Below, piece by piece: positions 6,395-12,382 of a DNA stretch of 13,541 nt. The translations under genes were made by a program, and so were the position numbers. Under the pieces are notes generated by a model, which saw only the letters and a list, made by a program, of their open reading frames with translations, was not told where the DNA came from and made no database searches. Numbering within the stretch: position 1 is the stretch's first letter; the number at the start of each line of letters is the position of its first letter. The DNA is from Chloroflexota bacterium. Its GTDB lineage: Bacteria > Chloroflexota > Anaerolineae > Promineifilales > Promineifilaceae. The DNA lies in assembly GCA_008501785.1 (NCBI GenBank), contig QQUD01000512.1:1-13541 (forward strand). The letters are read 5' to 3'.

Positions 6395-7699
6395 TTAATG
6401 TTGCGTTGTGATTTGTTCGTAAAGCGTGTTGGTCTCGATTGATGGCAAAATCTCCAATTCTTGCGCCAATAATTGTTTGCAAGTGTGATACTGTCTGACA
6501 GCCAAATGTCGCTGGTTTTGGGCAATATGGCATTGCATCAAGCGGTAATGGGCAGTTTCAAAACAGTTATCCTGCACCAGCATTTTGCGACAATGGGTAA
6601 TGGCTGAACTGTATTCCTGAATTTGACAATAATGTTTGCTTAAAATGTCTGCGGTTTCCAGGTAAAGTTGTTTTAATTGCTGCCGTCGTACATTAATCCA
6701 TTCGGTATAGAGTGTGTCTGCGAAAAATTCTCCTTCGTATAACGCATCAGCAACCCCAAACGATTCAATCGCTTTTTTTGTTTGCCCTTCACGCCAAAAC
6801 TTGTGACCTAAATTTGCGAATTTTTGAAATTCGACAAAGTCTAGCCAAAGCGAGAGCTTTGGGTTGAGGAAATAGCATTCTTTTTCATAAATGATGGGTT
6901 TATGGGAGTCATCTGTTCCTTTGAGTGTTTGTCTAAGTGAATAAATGGCTTGATGCAAATTTCGGCGGGCAGACTCGCTGTCACTATCCGGCCACAATAA
7001 ATCCATTAAGATATCTTTTGCCGCAGGTTTCCCTTCAAGCGTGAGCAGATATTTGAAAACAAACTGCCCTTTTAGGCCATTCCAATCGGTAATAAGTTTG
7101 TCGTTTTGATACACGCGGAATTGTCCGAGACTGTAAACAGCTAATGTTGAATGTGATGCATCGGGGAGGAAGGTGATTCCGCTGTTGCTGCTGTTGCTGC
7201 TGTTGCTTGTGGAAGGAGGGGGATCATTTATCGGGACCTTTTCGCTTGGAGGATGGGGTTTGGGTTCGGGTGTGAACGGCCGTTTTTCTTCCTCACTATT
7301 GCCGCCCAACCCTTTCAACCTATTCCTGACCCGCTGCCAGAGAGAGGTGGGGCTTGTGGGGTGTGTTTGTGTGGTGGGCAAAACGGCCGTTTTGCCACCC
7401 AAACACACCTCTAATAAACTATCTAGTTGCTTGCGGAAGTCCTCCTCCTGAGTGATTGCGTTTTCATACACTTCATGATACATATTCACATTTTGCTGCT
7501 GCTGGTAACAGGTAAGGCAGATTTGATATGCAGTATGCAATATACTTGCCAAACCTTCATCTTCTTGCTGTTTGCAAAGTTGATAGGCTTCGAACAATTT
7601 CTTCGCAGCTTGATTATATTCTTTTTTATTCAGCAGTGACTGAATTGAATGGTCTAATTCAGGAACACTGAAAGATCGCTGCATTTGAGAGGCAGGCAT
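6395..7699 (-). CDS. SARP/BTAD-family transcriptional regulator
   Basis: A 434-aa predicted DNA-binding regulator. Residues 10-100 look like a helical, TPR-like repeat region. A low-complexity Pro/Ser/Asn linker spans about 105-180, with SNS repeated three times. Residues 185-280 fit the OmpR-like winged helix of SARP proteins (LGQFRVYQNDKLI, LLWPDSDSESARRNLHQAIY, SLRQTLKG). Residues 288-430 form the bacterial transcriptional activation domain made of TPR-like helices. No NTPase or ATP-binding module is present, so it is a free-standing type. GGAG lies 7 nt before ATG 7699. It faces the cyclase gene across a 453-nt gap and may control it, itself or the downstream small gene. Two octamer palindromes fall in its linker region. 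Confidence 0.9.
   Translation of the reverse strand: MPASQMQRSFSVPELDHSIQSLLNKKEYNQAAKKLFEAYQLCKQQEDEGLASILHTAYQICLTCYQQQQNVNMYHEVYENAITQEEDFRKQLDSLLEVCLGGKTAVLPTTQTHPTSPTSLWQRVRNRLKGLGGNSEEEKRPFTPEPKPHPPSEKVPINDPPPSTSNSSNSSNSGITFLPDASHSTLAVYSLGQFRVYQNDKLITDWNGLKGQFVFKYLLTLEGKPAAKDILMDLLWPDSDSESARRNLHQAIYSLRQTLKGTDDSHKPIIYEKECYFLNPKLSLWLDFVEFQKFANLGHKFWREGQTKKAIESFGVADALYEGEFFADTLYTEWINVRRQQLKQLYLETADILSKHYCQIQEYSSAITHCRKMLVQDNCFETAHYRLMQCHIAQNQRHLAVRQYHTCKQLLAQELEILPSIETNTLYEQITTQH
7181..7207 (-). repeat. Three tandem 9-bp repeats in the SARP linker
   Basis: GCTGTTGCT is repeated three times without change (7181-7189, 7190-7198, 7199-7207). On the coding strand each unit encodes Ser-Asn-Ser. 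It lies between the N-terminal helical region and the winged helix, so a change in copy number would keep the frame and only alter linker length. Confidence 0.9.
7377..7396. repeat. 20-bp perfect palindrome centred on ACGGCCGT
   Basis: GGCAAAACGGCCGTTTTGCC reads identically on both strands. It lies inside the SARP gene at the start of its linker and encodes the region GGKTAVLP (about residues 101-108). It is the longest palindrome around an octamer copy in this window. Confidence 0.9.
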
Positions 7700-8152
7700 T
7701 CCAATACTCCACGCTTAGTGAGATGCAAGGATACAAAAACATCGGCGTTTCTGATACGATTCAATTAGGTGCTTCTTTGTAAGTTAAAAGATTTGATGTT
7801 GAAGTAGATTTTTCAACACAACAATGCTTGAGGTGTGTTATTCAAAAATGTGGCACTAAAATGATAACGAAAATGGTTGTGAAAAGTAAATAGCACACAC
7901 CATCATAAGGCAAATCAACCAGATATAGTGGCATCTTATAAGGGGATCGTTAACTTATCGTTTAATTCGTTAAATGAATCAGAATAAAATTAGTTTTTAG
8001 TTGCGTATGTAGCGTGTTTGCCTTTTTTATTTTGTGGTATGTAGGTAGGAATCAAGGGTGACAACACATCTAAAAGAGTGGAAGAGGGTTTCGTGTTATT
8101 TCACTAAATCTTTATCCTGTCTGATTGATACCTTCATATAATTATAAACGCT
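7700..8152. promoter_or_regulatory. Divergent regulatory region between SARP and cyclase genes
   Basis: No gene is supported in this AT-rich 453-nt gap. It contains a small dyad TGTTGAA/TTCAACA (7797-7803/7812-7818) and three similar boxes TCGTTAA, TCGTTTAA and TCGTTAA at 7947, 7958 and 7967, about one helical turn apart. At the right end TATAAT lies just before the cyclase ATG. No -35 element stands out on either strand. Confidence 0.5.
8137..8142 (+). promoter_or_regulatory. -10 element TATAAT for a near-leaderless mRNA
   Basis: A perfect TATAAT ends 10 nt before the ATG at 8153, so transcription should begin about 8148-8151, only 2-5 nt before the start codon. No Shine-Dalgarno sequence occurs before this ATG, unlike other genes here. 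A well-placed -35 is not visible (TTGATA at 8125-8130 is too close). Confidence 0.5.
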
Positions 8153-10009
8153 ATGGCAAATAAAGAATTTTACTATCGGTGGGAATGGCAGTTTAAATCT
8201 AGCCCTGAGCAATTATGGCCATTAATAGCAGATACGAACCGCTTTGATCACGATACAGGACTCCCCGCATACGATAAGCCTGAAGAAAGCAGCGCCGTTG
8301 GTTTAGTCAACACACGTCGTCGTTTGCGTATTCGCATGTATGGGGTGCCGATGGATTGGGTGGAAGAGCCGTTTGAATGGATACGGCCGTATCGTTTTGG
8401 CATCATTCGCAACTACGAACCAGGGCCAATTCCATTGTTACAACCACTAAAGCAGCTTCGAGTCCAGGCTGAACTGAAAGAAACTGAAAATGGTGGCACG
8501 CACCTCATTTACGAAGTGTGGGCAGTAGCTCGCAATTTTCTGGGCAATTTGGCGATTCCGGTTCAAATTGGCACTATTTATGCACGTCGGTTTGATGAAA
8601 TCTTTCGCCAATATGACGATATGGTGGTAGGTACACGCACATTCTTCGATAGTGCAGCCAACCCCGTACACCTATCAGATGGCTCACAAAGGCGATTACA
8701 GAATTTGCAACAAGTACTCACTGCTGAAACAAATTGGCCAGAATTGGTAGGCCACCTCGTTGATTTGATCCAATGTGGGGATGAGATGACGTTGGACCAG
8801 TTACGGCCGTATGTGTTGGCCGACCATTGGGGTGCTGAACGGCGTGATGTGTTGGAAATGATGCTGCTGGCTACCAGGCGTGGACTGCTCGATTTTCAGT
8901 GGGAACTGCTCTGCCCGATGTGCCGGGTGGGCAAGGAAAAAGTGCCCAATTTGGCCGATGTCAATCGAAATGTGCATTGTGACACCTGCAATATCGATTA
9001 CACAGCTAACTTTGAACGCTCTGTTGAACTAACGTTTCGTCCGAATCCGGCCATTCGACCCATTCCCAAAACGATGTCTTTTTGCACCAGCGGCCCGGAA
9101 GCGATGCCGCATGTAGCGATGCAGCAATTGCTCGCACCAGGAGCCTCGCGGGTGGTGATGCCGCGTTTGGAGATGGGGCGCTACCGGTTACGAACGGGGC
9201 TGTTGCCTGGTGGACAATTTTTTCAGGTGCGGTCGAATGGGCTGGTGGAAACGGCCGTTTCTGCAACCCCCGACGGCTGGCCCACTGACGAATATATTCT
9301 GAGTACAATGCCCGTGCTCGAACTAAAAAATGCCACCGACGCTGAGCAGCTTTTTATTTTGGAGCGCATGGCCTGGTCTGATCAAGCTGTGACTGGGGCA
9401 GAAGTGACCACGTTGCAACAGTTCCGCGATCTGTTTGCGGAAGAAGCGCTGCGTCCTGGCGACCAAATTTCGGTCGGCAGCCTCACGATTTTGTTTACCG
9501 ACCTGGTGGAATCAACCCGCATGTACCGCGAAATTGGCGACGCCCCCGCCTTTGGTTTGGTGATGAATCATTTTGATGTGCTGCGGGCGTGTATTCGGGC
9601 AGAAGATGGCGCGATTGTGAAGACGATTGGTGATGCGGTGATGGCGGTCTTTTTGCGGCCGGTGTCGGCACTGCGGGCGGTGCAGCATGCACAAGAGAAG
9701 TTGGAGGCGTTGACAGGAATACGGCCGTTACGTCTCAAAGCCGCCATCCATCACGGACCCAGCATCGCGGTTACGCTCAACGAACGCCTTGACTACTTTG
9801 GCTCCACCATCAACATCGCCTCCCGCCTCGAAAAGTTCTCCTCTGGCACAGACATCATCATGTCGGATGCTGTGAATAGAGACCCGGAAGTGCAAGATTT
9901 TTTGGCTCAATTAGACACGGGCATCACGCTCAGTCGCCTGGAAAGTACGCTGAAAGGGTATGATGACGAATGTTTTGTGTTGTGGCGGGTAATATTTGGG
10001 GAAGCTTAA
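8153..10009 (+). CDS. SRPBCC / zinc-knuckle / class III adenylyl cyclase fusion
   Basis: A 618-aa predicted cytoplasmic enzyme that makes cAMP from ATP. Residues about 1-165 resemble an SRPBCC (START-like) ligand-binding domain. The middle region carries a C-x2-C pair twice (Cys254/257 and Cys276/279), likely a zinc ribbon; the arrangement resembles proteins with DUF5939 before a cyclase. Residues about 440-615 are a class III cyclase domain: metal ligands Asp450 (FTDLVEST) and Asp494 (KTIGDAVMAVF), adenine-contact residues Lys490 and Asp547 (LDYFG), and transition-state Asn554 and Arg558 (NIASR). The Lys/Asp pair favours ATP over GTP. No membrane segment is seen. One domain per chain means it must dimerise. 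Translation seems to start without a ribosome binding site, just after a TATAAT. An octamer palindrome abuts the TAA stop. Confidence 0.92.
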   Translation: MANKEFYYRWEWQFKSSPEQLWPLIADTNRFDHDTGLPAYDKPEESSAVGLVNTRRRLRIRMYGVPMDWVEEPFEWIRPYRFGIIRNYEPGPIPLLQPLKQLRVQAELKETENGGTHLIYEVWAVARNFLGNLAIPVQIGTIYARRFDEIFRQYDDMVVGTRTFFDSAANPVHLSDGSQRRLQNLQQVLTAETNWPELVGHLVDLIQCGDEMTLDQLRPYVLADHWGAERRDVLEMMLLATRRGLLDFQWELLCPMCRVGKEKVPNLADVNRNVHCDTCNIDYTANFERSVELTFRPNPAIRPIPKTMSFCTSGPEAMPHVAMQQLLAPGASRVVMPRLEMGRYRLRTGLLPGGQFFQVRSNGLVETAVSATPDGWPTDEYILSTMPVLELKNATDAEQLFILERMAWSDQAVTGAEVTTLQQFRDLFAEEALRPGDQISVGSLTILFTDLVESTRMYREIGDAPAFGLVMNHFDVLRACIRAEDGAIVKTIGDAVMAVFLRPVSALRAVQHAQEKLEALTGIRPLRLKAAIHHGPSIAVTLNERLDYFGSTINIASRLEKFSSGTDIIMSDAVNRDPEVQDFLAQLDTGITLSRLESTLKGYDDECFVLWRVIFGEA

Positions 10010-10107
10010 ACGGCCGTTTTGCGATAGAGAATATCGAAATAATAAAGGGTCACGCAAAGAAACGAAGGGGAAGAATCTACGTCTTTTTCCAGACTTTGCT
10101 GGCAAAA

Positions 10108-10170
10108 AAATGGTAATAGGTGAATGGTAAGTGAACGGGTCAATGGTTTGCCATTCACCTTTTACCATTT
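10108..10170 (-). terminator. Hairpin with T7 tract, terminator of the CarD-like gene
   Basis: AAATGGTAATAGGTGAATGG (10108-10127) pairs with CCATTCACCTTTTACCATTT (10151-10170) with 19 of 20 positions matched around a 23-nt loop. On the minus strand the stem runs into seven T (A7 at 10104-10110 on the plus strand), in the right place after the CarD-like stop. It could slow plus-strand transcription from the cyclase gene too, but has no T-tract in that direction. Confidence 0.7.
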
Positions 10171-10185
10171 ACCATTCACCATTTA
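10108..10185. repeat. Short repeats of the ACCATT / GGTGAATGG type
   Basis: The motif TTACCATT or its complement GGTGAATGG/AATGGTAA recurs in both directions: 10112-10116 and 10119-10129 in one orientation, 10151-10159, 10162-10169, 10169-10180 in the other. The last copies read as a tandem TTTACCATTTACCATTCACC. It looks like a fragment of a dispersed intergenic repeat. Confidence 0.6.
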
Positions 10186-10186
10186 A

Positions 10187-10681
10187 TCAGTGCGATTCCA
10201 GTAGACTTTCCACCTTTAGCATCACTTCATTCGTATTTACATCGGATACGATAGCCCACTCGTCAACCAGTCTTTGTTTGATAATGCGCAAAGCATCCCG
10301 TTCTGACTGATTTAAGATGCCCTTTTTGCGCTGCAGGGCGCGTAAATCACGAATGATCCCGGCAGATGCTTGGGGGGTGTTTCCAACCAGTGCTTCCTTG
10401 ATCCGTATCTGACGTATTTTAAAGTTTGAGGACATCTCTTGCGGCGGTTTTTGCAGAGCATCAATCGCCAACTGGATTTCTTCGGTGGTGGACACTGGTC
10501 TCAATTTATCGCCGTCCATTTGGTCGAATGGTACCCAAAACGTGCTATCGGCTGTTTGTACCCGATAATAATTTATTTCCTCACCGCTGATGCCTTTTAC
10601 GTCGACACCTTTGAGTTGTCCGATTCCATATTGGGAATGGACAATCCAGTCACCTACTGAATATGATTGGCTTTCTGTCAT
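10187..10681 (-). CDS. CarD/CdnL-family RNA polymerase-binding regulator
   Basis: A 164-aa protein. Residues 5-62 fit the Tudor-like RNA polymerase interaction domain of CarD/CdnL and TRCF (SVGDWIVHSQYGIGQLKGVD, then YYRVQ and FWVPFDQM). Residues 65-163 are helical and basic, as in the C-terminal DNA-contacting domain (RIKEALVGNTPQ, RDLRALQRKKGILNQSERDAL). In other bacteria such proteins bind the RNA polymerase beta subunit and stabilise open complexes, often at rRNA promoters. GGAGG (10689-10693) is 7 nt before ATG 10681; the frame is open to 10777 but upstream residues do not look like protein of this family. It converges on the cyclase gene and has its own hairpin terminator. Confidence 0.92.
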   Translation of the reverse strand: MTESQSYSVGDWIVHSQYGIGQLKGVDVKGISGEEINYYRVQTADSTFWVPFDQMDGDKLRPVSTTEEIQLAIDALQKPPQEMSSNFKIRQIRIKEALVGNTPQASAGIIRDLRALQRKKGILNQSERDALRIIKQRLVDEWAIVSDVNTNEVMLKVESLLESH

Positions 10682-11135
10682 CAATGAACCTCCGATAAGA
10701 TTAAAACAATTGCGGATCGATGGAATTTGGGCTGCTGTGCCCGTGATTGATACGGCCGTTTCCAAGTATAAGGCCAAAGCGATTTACCAAACAGACCACA
10801 TAGGCCAGCATGTGAATATGTGACTCAAAAATTGTGTTGGCGAATTTTGTGGAAAATGTGCAGATTTTCTTTGGGCAGGTGGATAATAAGTTGGCAAAAT
10901 TTTGACTGGGAGCAAGTACCCCAATTGAAATAAGTTTTAGACATAACTAATGCAAAGGTAACATACTCGAGGCAAGACGTCAAAAAAAGATGACCAAAAT
11001 TTATCATCGAATATCGTAGAGGTGGGATAATCGGGAGATAATGCGACTTCCAAAATACCCAATCTGACCTCGACAATTGACTACAGTGGGAAACCTCATG
11101 GAGATGCCGCACCTCTATTCTGAAAGAACTTTTAG
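10682..11135. other. Intergenic region upstream of the CarD-like gene
   Basis: I see no supported gene in these 454 nt. It holds the CarD-like ribosome binding site (10689-10693), an octamer palindrome (10752-10759) and presumably the promoter of that gene, which I cannot place. An open frame of 95 codons at 10825-11112 (-) has no ribosome binding site and a composition rich in His, Cys and Ser that does not look coding. Confidence 0.5.
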
Positions 11136-12032
11136 TTACTGAAATGAAATTTGTGCTATTTTAAAAGTATTCCTGTCTTGACTGCCAACTCCACGTGCAT
11201 AAGCAAATTCAAAAAGGCTCAATTTATTAAAATCAACGGATTTCGCTTCCCCGAATGGAATACGGTAGCCTGCCCAACCAGAAACAACTGGCATTGCCAA
11301 TTTTTCCTCATTACCATGTGCATCTTTAAATGTGATTTCAACAAAATCATCTTTTTCGGTATGCAATATTATGATAGTTTCCGTATTATCATTGAGGTTG
11401 CGTGGTGGTATAAAAAGCGTGTGCCAAAAAAATATGGCTGCCCAACTCGTAGGAGAGTTTAACTGAGGTTGAAAATAAAGGTATGAATCAATATCTTCTT
11501 CTTTGATAGGTAAAGTGGGAGCATCAACCAGTGTCCTATTATCAAGTCTATACCAGGTAAGTTGCGATGGTGGTGCAGGGTTCGCTGCAAAATAGTGAAC
11601 AGTATCCGCATTTGCTTCACCATAGGAAAAAAGTGAAGGAGTTAATTCTGGTGAAATTGCAAAATGTCTAAAATAGCGGAAATAAATTAATGTACCTAAA
11701 CCGATAAATCCAATAAGAACAACAGAAACGAACACCCTTTTCCATAAATGAATTGCCCTTCTTTCTCTCTGAGGTTTGACTATTACGACTTTTCTTGATG
11801 CGTACAATTCTCGCCATCTTACGTTGGGTCGCATTTCCTCCAAAATGATTAGCAAATCCTGGACACGATTTGTGCGTTCCAAATATTGAGTTAGTTCGCG
11901 TGCTTTTGCAGTTTTATTTGATCCATCGATTGTCTCATAATCTATTTCCATTTTGAAACAAATCGTTCTTAAATTATCAAGTGTTAGTTTTTCTATAAAT
12001 GTTTCTAGAAAATCTATGTTATCTGAATTCAT
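11136..12032 (-). CDS. Effector-associated (Death-like) domain membrane protein
   Basis: A 298-aa protein. Residues 7-70 (LTLDNLRTICFKMEIDYETI, then KTAKARELTQYLERTNRV, ending EEMRPN) resemble the bacterial Death-like domains called effector-associated domains, probably type 7, which recruit partners carrying the same domain in conflict and immune-like systems. A basic stretch (RERRAIHLWKR) precedes one membrane segment at about 98-118, so the N-terminus should be inside. Residues 122-298 outside look like a beta-sandwich; the end (AGYRIPFGEAKSVDFNKLSLFEFAY, read in parts, and FKIAQISF) recalls galactose-binding or CIA30-like folds. The ATG is 2 nt after the stop of the upstream remnant (TAATAATG) with only a weak ribosome binding site, so translation was probably coupled. 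The gene is visibly richer in A/T than its neighbours. No enzymatic domain is present. Confidence 0.8.
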   Translation of the reverse strand: MNSDNIDFLETFIEKLTLDNLRTICFKMEIDYETIDGSNKTAKARELTQYLERTNRVQDLLIILEEMRPNVRWRELYASRKVVIVKPQRERRAIHLWKRVFVSVVLIGFIGLGTLIYFRYFRHFAISPELTPSLFSYGEANADTVHYFAANPAPPSQLTWYRLDNRTLVDAPTLPIKEEDIDSYLYFQPQLNSPTSWAAIFFWHTLFIPPRNLNDNTETIIILHTEKDDFVEITFKDAHGNEEKLAMPVVSGWAGYRIPFGEAKSVDFNKLSLFEFAYARGVGSQDRNTFKIAQISFQ

Positions 12033-12034
12033 TA

Positions 12035-12280
12035 TTACTGCTCACTTTTAAGATTGACAATTTCAGAGGGCATCTGGTTGATGATGTTTATTGTTTCGAC
12101 GCTGACGGTGCAGACGCGGGTGAGCAGGTCGATGACGTGTTCTTTGTAGTCGGCGCAGCGGTAGGTGTTGAATTTTTCGCGGATGGTGGGGTCGCGGGGT
12201 TTGCGCGCTTTGTGGCTGCCACCATACCGGATAATTTTGGCGACTTGATTGTGGTATTTGTTGATGAGCTGAATGGACAT
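12035..12280 (-). pseudogene. Internally deleted restriction-modification/helicase-like remnant
   Basis: An 81-aa frame that seems to join two ends of a large protein. Residues 1-24 (LINKYHNQVAKIIRYGGSHK at 5-24) resemble the extreme N-terminus of type ISP or related helicase-methylase restriction-modification enzymes. Residues 25-68 (DPTIREKFNTYRCADYKEH at 30-48, then VIDLLTRVCTVSVETI) resemble their extreme C-terminus. The whole middle, with the nuclease, helicase and methylase, would be missing, with the joint near 12208 and the frame kept. This recognition is from memory of the family ends, not a search. A GTG at 12286 could add two residues. It ends 2 nt before the Death-like domain gene, so it may still serve as a translational leader. 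Alternatively it is a genuine small protein. Confidence 0.6.
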
Positions 12281-12318
12281 AGACACTCTTTTGCTTGAGA
12301 AACTGGTTTTGTTACCCT

Positions 12319-12351
12319 AGGTGCGACGCACGTCCGACGTGCGTTGCACCT
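12319..12351. repeat. 15-bp hairpin with 3-nt loop, REP-like
   Basis: AGGTGCGACGCACGT (12319-12333) and ACGTGCGTTGCACCT (12337-12351) pair at 14 positions plus one G-U wobble around the loop CCG. It lies after the acetyltransferase stop on the minus strand, but no T-tract follows, so it resembles a dispersed GC-rich palindrome rather than a standard terminator. Confidence 0.75.
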
Positions 12352-12382
12352 TATGCAAAACTATACCATACAGCCACCTTCT

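Noticed and set aside
7173..7451. 92-codon plus-strand frame starting with a poly-Leu stretch that looks like a signal peptide
   Set aside because: The Leu run is the antisense reading of the Ser-Asn-Ser repeats in the SARP linker.
8153..10009. Guanylyl cyclase activity
   Set aside because: Lys490 and Asp547 match the adenine-selecting pair, not the Glu/Cys-type pair of guanylyl cyclases.
10104..10185. CRISPR-like array from the repeated ACCATT units
   Set aside because: Units are too short, occur in both orientations and have no regular spacers; they form a hairpin.
10825..11112. 95-codon open frame on the minus strand between the CarD-like and Death-like domain genes
   Set aside because: It has no ribosome binding site, an uneven composition rich in His, Cys and Ser, and no recognisable fold pattern.
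11999..12298. 99-codon plus-strand frame rich in Val, Asp and Phe
   Set aside because: It is antisense to the restriction-modification remnant, whose family-like motifs are on the minus strand.
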